Positions 24,352 to 32,855 of a stretch of 64,000 nt of DNA are shown piece after piece. The position numbers and the translations under genes were made by a program. The notes under the pieces are model-generated. The model was not told the origin of the DNA. It saw only the letters and a list, made by a program, of their open reading frames with translations, and made no database searches. Position 1 is the stretch's first letter; each line of letters starts with the position of its first letter. Origin of the DNA: Nesterenkonia aurantiaca (GTDB lineage: Bacteria; Actinomycetota; Actinomycetes; Actinomycetales; Micrococcaceae); NCBI RefSeq assembly GCF_004364585.1, contig NZ_SOAN01000007.1, forward strand, positions 152,177-216,176. Reading direction: 5' to 3'.

Positions 24352-25743
24352 ATTTCTGAGACCCAGACCTTCGCCGACCTCAACGTTCCCGCACCGCTGG
24401 TGCGCGCTCTCGCTGCAGACGGCAAGATTGATGCATTCGCCATCCAGCAGCAGACCCTGGCCGACACGCTGAGCGGACGCGACGTCCTCGGCCGCGGCAA
24501 GACCGGCTCCGGGAAGACCCTCGCCTTCTCCATCCCGATGGTCGCACGCCTCGGTGAGAAGAACGCCGCAAAGAACCGCCGTCCGGGCCGTCCGCTGGGC
24601 CTGGTCCTGGCTCCGACCCGCGAGCTGGCCACCCAGATCAACGCGGTCCTCGAGCCCCTCGCGGCCTCGTACAACCTCAAGACCACCACCATCTTCGGCG
24701 GAGTCACCGCATCGCGCCAGATCAATGCCCTGAAGTCCGGCGTGGACATCGTCGTAGCCTGCCCCGGCCGCCTCGAGGACCTGCTGAACCAGCGCGCCCT
24801 GAGCCTGGAATCGGTGGAGATCACCGTGCTGGACGAGGCCGATCACATGGCCGACCTCGGCTTCCTCCCGGTGGTCACCCGGCTGCTGGAGAAGACCGAT
24901 TCCAAGGGTCAGCGGCTGTTCTTCTCCGCCACCCTGGACAACGGTGTGGACAAGCTGGTCAAGCGCTTCCTGAACAACCAGGTGATGCACTCCGTGGATG
25001 AGGCCACCTCCCACGTCTCCGCGATGACCCACCACGTCTTCGAGGTCCACAACGACGATAAGCGCGACCTGGTGAAGCAGCTGGCCTCCGGCACCGGACG
25101 CCGCATCCTCTTCACCCGCACCAAGCACCAGGCCAAGAAGCTGGCCAAGCAGCTCACCGATCAGGGCACCCCCGCGGTGGACCTGCACGGCAACCTCTCG
25201 CAGTCCCAGCGCGACCGCAATCTCGCCGCATTCGGCGAGGGCGACATCAAGGTCCTGGTCGCCACCGACGTCGCAGCCCGCGGCGTGCACGTGGACTCGG
25301 TGGAGCTCGTGGTCCACGTTGATCCGCCGGCCGAGCACAAGGCGTACCTGCACCGCTCGGGTCGCACCGCCCGCGCCGGCAGCGCCGGTGACGTGGTCAC
25401 CGTGATGCTCCCCGAGCAGCGCCGCGACACCCAGGCGCTGCTGCGCAAGGCGGCCATCGCCGTGCACCCGATCCGGGTGAACTCAGAGTCCGATGCCGTG
25501 AGCGAGCTGGTCGGTGCCACCGCCGAGTTCGTGAAGCCCGCACCGCGGGCCCCGGTCCAGCAGCAGCAGCCTCGCCGTCGTCCCGGCACCTCCTCCCCTC
25601 GTGGCGGCGGTCCGGCACGCGGCGGCCGCGGCGGCTCCGGCGGCCCGTCCCGCGGCGGCCAGGGCGGACCCGCCCGCGGCGGGCGCCCCTCGGGTCGCAG
25701 CGGCGCAGGCGCAGCGGGACGTTCCTCGCGCCCGGCACGCTGA
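24352..25743 (+). CDS. DEAD-box RNA helicase (RhlE/CsdA-like), apparent ATT start
   Basis: The protein has about 463 residues. It has the Q-motif region (FADLNVPAPLVRAL then FAIQQQ), motif I GKTGSGKT, Ia PTRELA, II DEAD, III SAT, V ATDVAARG and VI HRSGRTARAG. A basic Arg-Gly-Gly tail binds RNA (about residues 395-463). It would unwind RNA in ribosome assembly, decay or cold adaptation. The family N-terminus begins at 24352, where the codon is ATT and a GAAAGG ribosome binding site lies eight bases upstream. An in-frame stop at 24337 rules out an upstream ATG. A GTG at 24400 would lose the aromatic residue of the Q-motif. A strong terminator follows. Confidence 0.9.
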   Translation: MSETQTFADLNVPAPLVRALAADGKIDAFAIQQQTLADTLSGRDVLGRGKTGSGKTLAFSIPMVARLGEKNAAKNRRPGRPLGLVLAPTRELATQINAVLEPLAASYNLKTTTIFGGVTASRQINALKSGVDIVVACPGRLEDLLNQRALSLESVEITVLDEADHMADLGFLPVVTRLLEKTDSKGQRLFFSATLDNGVDKLVKRFLNNQVMHSVDEATSHVSAMTHHVFEVHNDDKRDLVKQLASGTGRRILFTRTKHQAKKLAKQLTDQGTPAVDLHGNLSQSQRDRNLAAFGEGDIKVLVATDVAARGVHVDSVELVVHVDPPAEHKAYLHRSGRTARAGSAGDVVTVMLPEQRRDTQALLRKAAIAVHPIRVNSESDAVSELVGATAEFVKPAPRAPVQQQQPRRRPGTSSPRGGGPARGGRGGSGGPSRGGQGGPARGGRPSGRSGAGAAGRSSRPAR

Positions 25744-25786
25744 TCTGAACGGTCCTTCTGAGGACCTGAAGATGACAACACCGCAG

Positions 25787-25812
25787 GTGGGTGGGCCTTA
25801 GGGCCCACCCAC
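25787..25812 (+). terminator. Hairpin terminator after the helicase
   Basis: A perfect 11-bp stem (GTGGGTGGGCC with its complement) has a four-base loop, and TTGTGCATT follows. A smaller GGTCC/GGACC hairpin precedes it at 25751-25766. It isolates the helicase from the partner-switching operon. Confidence 0.75.
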
Positions 25813-25869
25813 TTGTGCATTAGGGTGATCTCAAGCAGATACTGCACATAAGCTTGAGGAGAACTGAAC

Positions 25870-27018
25870 ATGACGGACGAAGAGCGTCGACAACGCGCAC
25901 TCGACGCACTGAACATCCTTGACACTCCGCCGGACGAACGAGTGGACCGGATCACCCGACTGGCTCAGCAGATCTTCAATGTGCCCATGGTCAGCGTGAC
26001 GCTGATCGATCGCGACCGCCTCTGGCGCAAGTCAGAGATTGGTCTTGGGCGGGCCGATGTGTCACGCCGAGATGCTTTCTGCGACGTTGCAATCAGCCAG
26101 ACGGACACGCTGGTGATCGAGGACGCGTCACAGCATGCGGCGTACGCCGCGAATCCCTTCGTCCTGGGGGACCCACACCTGAGGTTCTACGCCGGACACC
26201 CTCTCCAAGCACCTGGTGGCGAACACGTGGGCACTCTGTGCATGCTTGATACTCAGCCACGGACACTAGATGCTGACCAGCGCAACCTTCTGAAGGATCT
26301 CGCGCTCTGGGTCCAGACGGAGCTCGCCCAGCAGCAGGAGCTGGACCACGCGGCTGTCGTGCAGCGCGCGCTCACTCCGCGGGACCTCCCCCAGCCTGCC
26401 GGATTCACCGTCACAGCCGGCTCCGCTCCGGCGGGCGCCGTCTCCGGAGATTTCCATGACGTCACGTTGCGGGGAGACCGCCTCCGCATCACCCTGGCTG
26501 ATGTCATGGGCAAAGGCACTGGGGCCGGCATCATCGCCTCTGCCGTGCGGGCCTCCATGCGAACCGCTCCGGAACGATCGCTGCTCGCCACCGTCGCCGA
26601 GATCGATTCGCTCCTCGAACAGGATATTGGCGATCTGAATATGTTCGTCACGCTCTTCTGCGCCGAGCTCGACACCGGAACGGGTCGGGTCAGCTACGTG
26701 GACGGCGGACACAGCCTGAGCTTCGTCCTACGCGCAGACGGCACCTGGGAACACCTGAACTCCACTGGGCTGCCCCTTGCCATGGGCATCGGCGAGCCGC
26801 ACAGCCTGGATTCGGTGCAGCTCGAACCCGGGGATTCACTCATGAGCTGCAGCGACGGGCTGCTGGACCTTCTCGACCTCGAGGCTCCTTTCGAACAGGT
26901 AGCAGAGATCATCTCCCGATACGGACTCGACGGAGCCGTTCAGGAAGCTCTGCGTCGTGCGGGGCGCGCGAAGGCTCCTGATGATGTCACCGTGGTCGTG
27001 GTCAGGAGAGACTCTTGA
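25870..27018 (+). CDS. GAF-domain PP2C-type phosphatase (RsbU/SpoIIE class)
   Basis: The 382-residue cytoplasmic protein has a GAF domain at about residues 20-150 (SRRDAFCDVAIS, RFYAGHPLQAPGGEHVGTLCMLD). A SpoIIE/RsbU-type PP2C phosphatase follows at about 170-380, with metal-site acids in GAVSGDFHD, ADVMGKGTGAG, YVDGGH, SCSDGLLD and DDVTVVVV. In known partner-switching systems such phosphatases dephosphorylate a STAS protein. A STAS gene and its kinase lie two genes downstream, so that is its likely substrate. The GAF domain presumably senses a small ligand or redox state. An AGGAGAA ribosome binding site precedes the ATG at 25870. Its stop overlaps the glycosyltransferase TTG start. Confidence 0.9.
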   Translation: MTDEERRQRALDALNILDTPPDERVDRITRLAQQIFNVPMVSVTLIDRDRLWRKSEIGLGRADVSRRDAFCDVAISQTDTLVIEDASQHAAYAANPFVLGDPHLRFYAGHPLQAPGGEHVGTLCMLDTQPRTLDADQRNLLKDLALWVQTELAQQQELDHAAVVQRALTPRDLPQPAGFTVTAGSAPAGAVSGDFHDVTLRGDRLRITLADVMGKGTGAGIIASAVRASMRTAPERSLLATVAEIDSLLEQDIGDLNMFVTLFCAELDTGTGRVSYVDGGHSLSFVLRADGTWEHLNSTGLPLAMGIGEPHSLDSVQLEPGDSLMSCSDGLLDLLDLEAPFEQVAEIISRYGLDGAVQEALRRAGRAKAPDDVTVVVVRRDS

Positions 27019-28973
27019 CTCGACGGCTCATCCTGATTCGGGTCTTCGCCGTCCTCGCCGTGCTCACCGGGATCAACTACCTCACCTGGCGCTGGATGGA
27101 GTCCCTCAACTGGGAAGCCTGGTGGATCGCGGTGCCGCTGGTGATCGCCGAGACTTACAGCCTGATCGACACCTTCCTCTTCGCCGCCACCATGTGGCGG
27201 GCCAAGGAACGATCGGGCCCGGAGTCTCCCCCCACAGGCACCGTGGACGTCTTCATCACCACCTACAACGAGCCCATCGCGATGGTCATGGCCACGGCAC
27301 GGGCGGCAAAGAACATCGCCTATCCACACCAGACCTTCGTCCTCGACGACGGCGACCGCCCGGAGATGGCGGCCGCCGCCCAGGCCGAGGGGCTGGGCTA
27401 CATCACGCGTTCCGCGGACTGGACCGACAAGCCTCGCCATGCCAAGGCCGGAAACCTCAATAACGCGCTGTTCGAGACCGAGGGCGAGTTCCTGCTGATC
27501 CTCGACGCCGATCAGATTCCAGATCCTCTGATCCTGCACCGCACGCTGGGCTACTTCGCCGACGATGAGCAGGTCGCTCTGGTCCAGACCCCGCAGTGGT
27601 TCATCAATGTGGACGAGGAAGATCCTCTGGGCAGCCAGGCACCGCTGTTCTACGGACCGATCCAGCAGGGCAAGGACGGCTGGAACGCCGCCTTCTTCTG
27701 CGGATCCAATGCCGTACTGCGGCGCGAGGCGCTGATGCAGCTCGGCATCGTGGGCTACGTTCGGGGACTCCAGGACTCTACGCAACGGACCTTGCGCGCG
27801 GCCGAGAGGCTGCTCTCCCGCGAAGCCCGGCGCAATCAGCCAATACCAGCTCTGCACGCCGCTCTGAAGGATCTGCGGGTCGAGGTCTCTCGGGCCCGTG
27901 CCGAGGTCTCTGCCGGGGAGCCCATCGCCGATGTCACCTATCGCCTGCAGGGACAGATCACCGAGGCATCCCGCCTGCTGGTGAAGAACGACCTGGACCT
28001 GATGGCCGAGGACCTCGCCGCCATCCAGTCGATCCCGGTTCAGCGCGACTCAGAACTGGGCACAGTGGTCATCGATCAGGTGGGCCTGGACGCACTCGCC
28101 ACCCGAGAGCTTTCCCCATTGGCCGCGGTGAAATCTGTCGCCGCGCTGGTGGACGCACTGCGCGTGGACCGCCCCGACGAGGCCCAACCGATCCAGCCGT
28201 TGGCCACCATCTCGGTGACCGAGGACATGGCCACCGCGATGCAGCTCCACAGCATGGGTTGGCGCAGCGTCTACCACCACGAGATCCTCGCCCGAGGACT
28301 CGCCCCGGAGGACCTGCAGACGATGCTCAAACAGCGGCTGCGCTGGGCCCAGGGCACGATGCAGGTGTTCCTGCGCGACAACCCACTGGTCAAGCGGGGA
28401 CTCTCAACCGGTCAGCGACTGATGTACTTCGGCACGATGTGGAGCTACCTCGCTGGCTTCGCCGCGATCGTCTACCTCTGCGCTCCGGTGATCTATCTGA
28501 TGTTCGGGGTGATGCCGGTGACCGCGTGGAGCGGGGACTTCTTCGCCCGATTCCTGCCATACTTCCTGATCAACCAGCTGCTCTTCCTGATCGTGGCCCG
28601 AGGAATCCGCACCTGGCGAGGCCAGCAGTACTCGCTGGCGCTCTTCCCGGTCTGGATCCGCGCCTGTACCTCCTCTGTCGCGAACGTGGTCTTCAAGAAG
28701 CCACTGAGCTTCGTGGTCACCCGTAAGGACGGTCGAGTGGGCGGCACGCTGCCGCTGCGCGAGGTCTGGCCCCAGCTCACCGCGATCGCGGTGTTGATTA
28801 TCGCGCTCATCACCGGCATCATCCGGGTGCTGATCGGCACCGCGGACGGCACCGGCACCCTGGTGAACACCGTGTGGGTGGCCTACTCGCTGGCCGCGCT
28901 GAGCATCATCATCCAAGCCCTGCGCTATAAGGGACCCGCAGCACATGCCGAAGAGGCAGAAGGAGCATCATGA
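27015..28973 (+). CDS. Processive family-2 glycosyltransferase (cellulose-synthase-like) with large insertion
   Basis: The 652-residue membrane enzyme has two N-terminal helices (about residues 5-25 and 35-60). The GT-A core has TTYNEP, DDGDR (111-115), the metal site DAD (164-166), TED (402-404) and the processivity motif QRLRW (440-444). Four or more C-terminal helices follow. BcsA-type enzymes polymerise sugars from UDP-sugars and export the chain. Between GSNAVLRREAL and the TED motif there are about 150 extra, largely helical, charged residues (about 245-397) where relatives have about ten. No PilZ domain is seen. It starts at TTG behind AGGAG and is coupled on both sides to signalling genes. 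The polymer made is unknown. Confidence 0.9.
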   Translation: MTRRLILIRVFAVLAVLTGINYLTWRWMESLNWEAWWIAVPLVIAETYSLIDTFLFAATMWRAKERSGPESPPTGTVDVFITTYNEPIAMVMATARAAKNIAYPHQTFVLDDGDRPEMAAAAQAEGLGYITRSADWTDKPRHAKAGNLNNALFETEGEFLLILDADQIPDPLILHRTLGYFADDEQVALVQTPQWFINVDEEDPLGSQAPLFYGPIQQGKDGWNAAFFCGSNAVLRREALMQLGIVGYVRGLQDSTQRTLRAAERLLSREARRNQPIPALHAALKDLRVEVSRARAEVSAGEPIADVTYRLQGQITEASRLLVKNDLDLMAEDLAAIQSIPVQRDSELGTVVIDQVGLDALATRELSPLAAVKSVAALVDALRVDRPDEAQPIQPLATISVTEDMATAMQLHSMGWRSVYHHEILARGLAPEDLQTMLKQRLRWAQGTMQVFLRDNPLVKRGLSTGQRLMYFGTMWSYLAGFAAIVYLCAPVIYLMFGVMPVTAWSGDFFARFLPYFLINQLLFLIVARGIRTWRGQQYSLALFPVWIRACTSSVANVVFKKPLSFVVTRKDGRVGGTLPLREVWPQLTAIAVLIIALITGIIRVLIGTADGTGTLVNTVWVAYSLAALSIIIQALRYKGPAAHAEEAEGAS

Positions 28974-29302
28974 ATCTCAATGTCACCACCCATGCACGGT
29001 ATGCGGTCGTGCGCCCGGAAGGCCGGCTCACCGCCTCGGCCGCACCCCGGCTCAAACAGGCGATGCGAAAGCTCATCGAGGAGGGGAATCCGCGCATCGT
29101 GGTCGACCTGGGCCAGACGGATTTCATCGATTCCTCCGGTCTGGGCGCGCTGATCGGCGGGTTGAAGGCCGCCCGGCTCGCCGAGGGTGATCTGCGGCTC
29201 GCCGCCGCCAGCGAGTCGGTGCAGAGCGTCCTGAAGCTGACCAGCCTCGATCGCGTGCTGCGGGACCACCCCACCGTCGAGGCGGCATTCGGCGATGAGT
29301 GA
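28970..29302 (+). CDS. STAS-domain anti-sigma-factor antagonist
   Basis: The 110-residue single STAS domain is of the RsbV/SpoIIAA kind, with the phosphorylation loop DFIDSSGLGALIGG at about residues 52-65; the first Ser is the expected phospho-site. In partner switching the unphosphorylated form binds the kinase and frees its target. It overlaps the glycosyltransferase stop (ATGA) behind AGGAG and overlaps the downstream kinase gene by eight bases. No sigma-factor gene is in the operon, so the regulated partner may be the glycosyltransferase or a remote sigma factor. Confidence 0.92.
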   Translation: MNLNVTTHARYAVVRPEGRLTASAAPRLKQAMRKLIEEGNPRIVVDLGQTDFIDSSGLGALIGGLKAARLAEGDLRLAAASESVQSVLKLTSLDRVLRDHPTVEAAFGDE

Positions 29303-29711
29303 CGGCAGCACCCGGGCCACCTTGACCGGCGTCGCGGAACTTGGCTTCGTGGACCAGGTGCTCGACGCGCTGCAGAACCTCTTCACGGCAGCCGGAGAGC
29401 TCTCCCTGGAGGACCGCACGTTGTTCTCCCTCGCGGTCAGCGAGATCGCCACCAATATCGTCACCCACGGCAGATGTGCCGGGGGCGCGGAGGTGACCGT
29501 CACGGCAGACATGAGCATCGACAAGGAGGCCCTTTCAGCCCGGTTCAAGGACGACGCAGCGCCGGTCACCATCGCCCTCAATGAGGCCGAGCTCCCCGAC
29601 GAGCTGGCGGAGTCAGGCAGGGGTCTCGCGATCGCGAAGATGGCCCTGGACCAGCTCAGTCACGAAGTGGACGAGGGACACACCTGGACGCTGGTCCGGA
29701 AGCGCCGCTGA
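29295..29711 (+). CDS. Anti-sigma-type serine kinase (RsbW/SpoIIAB-like HATPase)
   Basis: The 138-residue GHKL ATPase has an N-box AVSEIATNIVTHG (about residues 51-63), a G1-like FKDDAAP and a G2-like ESGRGLAIAKMALDQL. Such kinases phosphorylate the STAS serine and sequester a partner when free. It is the last of four overlapping genes, giving the full phosphatase, antagonist and kinase set. The order with a glycosyltransferase in place of a sigma factor suggests control of polysaccharide synthesis. Confidence 0.9.
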   Translation: MSDGSTRATLTGVAELGFVDQVLDALQNLFTAAGELSLEDRTLFSLAVSEIATNIVTHGRCAGGAEVTVTADMSIDKEALSARFKDDAAPVTIALNEAELPDELAESGRGLAIAKMALDQLSHEVDEGHTWTLVRKRR

Positions 29712-29806
29712 CGGTCTGCTGAAAGCTCAGCCCGGGTCACGCTTGACCAACCGCCGTGTGGAGAACCAGGATTGACGAAACCCCTCACGGAACGGAACCG
29801 CAGCAC

Positions 29807-30550
29807 ATGATCGAATACGGCGTCGCCCCTGGCATCCATCTCGTGTCGCAGGCGAATGTGAACTGCTACGTCGTCGAGGCCGAGGACGGCATCACCCTGA
29901 TCGACGCCGGACTGCCCCGAATGTGGCACGAGGTCATGGAGGTGCTCAAGACGCGCCAGCGGATGCCCTATGAGGTGAAGGCACTGGTGCTGACGCATGG
30001 ACACTTCGATCACCTGGGCTTTGCGCTGCGCGCGCAGCAGAGCCTGGGCATTCCCGTGATCATCCACCACGAGGACGCAGAGCTGGCCACGAGGCCGTAT
30101 CGCTACGTCACCGAGCGCAATCGGCTGCTCTACCCGCTGGGCCACCCGCAGTCGCTTCCGCTGCTGGGACGAATGGTGGGCTCCGGCGCGCTGACCGTCA
30201 AGGGCGTCCATGGCGTGCAGCTGATGACGGCCGGATCGGTGCTGGAGGTTCCGGGATTCCCTGTGCCGGTGCACACCCCGGGACACACCGACGGACACTG
30301 CATCCTGCACTTCCCTGACCGCAGGGCGGTCTTCACCGGGGACGCCCTGGTCACCCTGGACCCCTACACCGGGCAGACCGGTCCGCAGATCGTCGCCGGG
30401 GCCGCCACCAAGGACACTGCGCAGGCGATCAGCTCCCTGGACGCCATCGCACTCACCGAGGCCGACCACCTGCTCCCAGGTCACGGAGCCGTCTGGTCCG
30501 ACGGGGCGGAGGCCGCCGTGACGGCAGCCCGCGAGGTCGGCAGGCACTGA
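29807..30550 (+). CDS. Metallo-beta-lactamase-fold hydrolase
   Basis: The 247-residue protein has the MBL signature THGHFDHLG and downstream metal ligands HTPGHTDGH, FTGDAL and LPGHG, so both zinc sites look complete. It belongs to the broad glyoxalase-II or lactonase-like group; the substrate is not evident. The start at 29807 (MIEYGVAPGIH) is where homology begins; a GTG at 29756 would add 17 residues. Its 3' end lies inside a tandem repeat that has duplicated the last codons and stop. Confidence 0.82.
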   Translation: MIEYGVAPGIHLVSQANVNCYVVEAEDGITLIDAGLPRMWHEVMEVLKTRQRMPYEVKALVLTHGHFDHLGFALRAQQSLGIPVIIHHEDAELATRPYRYVTERNRLLYPLGHPQSLPLLGRMVGSGALTVKGVHGVQLMTAGSVLEVPGFPVPVHTPGHTDGHCILHFPDRRAVFTGDALVTLDPYTGQTGPQIVAGAATKDTAQAISSLDAIALTEADHLLPGHGAVWSDGAEAAVTAAREVGRH

Positions 30551-30615
30551 AGTCAGCGGACCCTGAGGTCGGCACGCACTGAAGTCAGCGGACCCTGGGG
30601 TCGGCAGGCACTGAG
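30533..30615. repeat. 32-bp tandem repeat, about 2.6 copies
   Basis: Copies at 30533-30564 and 30565-30596 differ at one base, and a partial third follows. Each unit repeats the final codons (GluValGlyArgHis) and stop of the MBL gene, so the gene end was duplicated in tandem downstream of the working stop. Confidence 0.8.
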
Positions 30616-30635
30616 AGCCGCGCGGCACCAAGCGC

Positions 30636-31178
30636 TCAGTAGCGGATGGTGCCGATCAGGCGGACGATCCGGTCGATCGTGGCCGGATCGGTCTCCTCGG
30701 GCATGGCGCCGGTGCCGGTGAGCGAGGCGTTGAAGTAGATCCCATCACCGAGCAGCATCACCAGGTGGACCATGTCCTCGTGGCCGACCGCGTCCATCAG
30801 CACCTCGAACCATTGGGTCCGGCACCTGGCGAGGAGTTCGTTGGCTTCCGGATGCGATCCCTGCGCCAGCCGTGTGACCGCCATATTGCAGCGTTCCAGC
30901 GGGCTCTCCACCTCGAGCGAGCTTCTGATGTAGTAGTCCGCGGCCCGCGAGGGGTCCGACCGCATCACCGCCAGATCGGCCTCCACCAGGCTCTGCAGCC
31001 GCTCGAACAGCGCTGCCGCCAGCTCATCCTTGGATCTGAAGTGATAGGTCAGCCCGCCCTTGGAGACCCCTGCGCGCGCAGCGATGGCCTCAAGGGTGGC
31101 GCTGCGTTCCCCCTCGGACACCAGGATGTCCTGGTACGCGGTGATCAGCCGGTGAACGGTGCTCGGAGCATGGCCCAT
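30636..31178 (-). CDS. TetR-family regulator of the adjacent permease operon
   Basis: The 180-residue protein has a TetR helix-turn-helix (LEAIAARAGVSKGGLTYHFRSKDEL) and a helical C-terminal domain ending LIGTIRY. It is divergent from the APC permease and saccharopine-dehydrogenase-like genes. A perfect 14-bp palindrome in the shared promoter region is a textbook TetR operator. I start it at 31178 (MGHAPSTVHRL); an upstream in-frame start at 31202 is possible. It probably represses both itself and the permease operon until the transported compound appears. Confidence 0.87.
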   Translation of the reverse strand: MGHAPSTVHRLITAYQDILVSEGERSATLEAIAARAGVSKGGLTYHFRSKDELAAALFERLQSLVEADLAVMRSDPSRAADYYIRSSLEVESPLERCNMAVTRLAQGSHPEANELLARCRTQWFEVLMDAVGHEDMVHLVMLLGDGIYFNASLTGTGAMPEETDPATIDRIVRLIGTIRY

Positions 31179-31206
31179 GACAGCGATTCTAGGGCCTATC
31201 AAAAAA

Positions 31207-31220
31207 ACCGACTAGTCGGT
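31207..31220. promoter_or_regulatory. Perfect TetR-type operator ACCGACTAGTCGGT
   Basis: A 14-bp perfect palindrome, preceded by seven A residues, lies 28 bases upstream of the TetR start and 66 bases upstream of the permease start. The ACCGAC/GTCGGT half-sites match the style of many TetR operators. Confidence 0.7.
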
Positions 31221-31286
31221 ATAGTGGCGCGCATCACACCACACCGGGTCCTTGACGCTGACCCGGCCGGGGATCGGAGGAACACC

Positions 31287-32855
31287 ATGAGCCAGGCAGC
31301 TCTCGGGAAGAATCCCTCTGGCGCGCCGCCGGGTGCGGGCAAGGGTCTCTCCGCCGGCACGCTCGGCGTCTGGGGATCGGTGGTCATCGGACTCGCCTCC
31401 ACCGCCCCGGTCTATTCGCTCGCAGCCTCCCTGGGATTCGTGGTCCTCGCGGTCGGGGCTCAGGCGCCCATCGCGTTCATCCTGGCGTTCATCCCGATGC
31501 TGTTCATCGCCTTCGCCTACCGAGAGCTCAACCGAGAGATTCCCGACTGCGGAACCTCCTTCACCTGGGCCACGAAGGCCTTCGGCCCGTGGGTGGGTTG
31601 GATGGCCGGCTGGGGGGTGGCGGTCGCTGGCATCATCGTGCTGGCCAACCTGGCGCAGATCGCCGGGATCTACCTCTGGCTCCTGATCGGCGACGGTTCC
31701 CTCGCCGAGAACTCCCTGGTGGTCACCGCCACCGGGGTGTTCTTCATCGCCGCCATGACCTACATCAGCTACCGCGGGGTCGAGATCGGCGCCAAGCTGC
31801 AGAACGTCCTCCTGGGGATCCAGTACCTCGCACTGGGCCTCTTCGTGGTGTTCGCACTGATCGGGATCGCCGACGGGACCGCCGAGAACGCCACCTCACC
31901 GTCCCTGGACTGGTTCAACCCCTTCGCCTTCGAGAGCGTCGCCGGATTCACCGAGGCGGTGCTGCTGGCCCTGTTCATCTACTGGGGCTGGGACGCCTGC
32001 CTGGCGCTGAACGAGGAGACCCGCGATGCCCGTCGGATCCCGGGACTGGCCGCCCTGATCTCCACGGTGCTGCTGCTGATCACCTATGTGGGAGTGACCG
32101 TGGCCGCCATGATGTACGCCGGAGTGGGCGAAGCGGGGGTCGGCCTGGGAAACGAGGGAAACGCGGAGGACGTGTTCTTCGCTCTGAAGGATGTCGTCCT
32201 CGGCCCTGCCGCATGGCTGCTCGTGGTGGCGGTGCTCGTCTCCGCGGTCTCCTCCACCCAGACCACCATCCTGCCCACCGCCCGGGGCACCCTCTCCATG
32301 GCGGTGTACCGGGCGCTGCCGAACCGGTTCAGCACGGTGCACCCGCGTTTCAAGACCCCGTCCTTCTCCACGCTGGTCATGGGGGTGTCCGGGATCGGGT
32401 TCTATGTGGTGATGACCCTGGTCAGCGAGAACATCCTGGCCGACTCCATCCTGTCCCTGGGATTGGCGATCGCCTTCTACTACGCCATCACCGGGTACGC
32501 CTGCGTCTGGTACTTCCGCCGGGAGCTGTTCACCTCGGGCCACAACTTCGTCTTCCGCTTCCTGCTCCCGCTGCTGGGCGCATTGATCCTGAGCGCGGCG
32601 TTCATCAGGTCAGCGATCGACATGGCCGACGTCGACTACGGATACAGCGTGCTCCTCGGCGTGGGCGGCACCTTCGTCGTCGGCATCGGCTCGCTGGCCC
32701 TTGGCCTGGTGCTGATGCTGCTCTGGCGGACCCGTTCCGGGTCGCTGCCGTTCTTCCGCGGGGAGAGCCTGAACGCCGAGACCGCCGTGCTCGTGCCCGA
32801 CTCCCCCGATGCGACCGATGCACGCCCACGTTCGATCGATGGAGGCTTGACCTGA
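31287..32855 (+). CDS. APC-superfamily permease
   Basis: The 522-residue protein has about 12-14 transmembrane helices and the amino acid permease opening (LGVWGSVVIGLASTAPVYSLAASLG), then YRELNREIPDCGTSFTWATKAFGPWVGWMAGW, typical of actinobacterial amino acid or amine permeases. The ATG at 31287 has GGAGG upstream. The next gene's ATG overlaps its TGA by one base, so transport is coupled to the saccharopine-dehydrogenase-like enzyme. The substrate is unknown; a lysine-, glutamate- or polyamine-type compound would suit the partner enzyme. Confidence 0.87.
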   Translation: MSQAALGKNPSGAPPGAGKGLSAGTLGVWGSVVIGLASTAPVYSLAASLGFVVLAVGAQAPIAFILAFIPMLFIAFAYRELNREIPDCGTSFTWATKAFGPWVGWMAGWGVAVAGIIVLANLAQIAGIYLWLLIGDGSLAENSLVVTATGVFFIAAMTYISYRGVEIGAKLQNVLLGIQYLALGLFVVFALIGIADGTAENATSPSLDWFNPFAFESVAGFTEAVLLALFIYWGWDACLALNEETRDARRIPGLAALISTVLLLITYVGVTVAAMMYAGVGEAGVGLGNEGNAEDVFFALKDVVLGPAAWLLVVAVLVSAVSSTQTTILPTARGTLSMAVYRALPNRFSTVHPRFKTPSFSTLVMGVSGIGFYVVMTLVSENILADSILSLGLAIAFYYAITGYACVWYFRRELFTSGHNFVFRFLLPLLGALILSAAFIRSAIDMADVDYGYSVLLGVGGTFVVGIGSLALGLVLMLLWRTRSGSLPFFRGESLNAETAVLVPDSPDATDARPRSIDGGLT

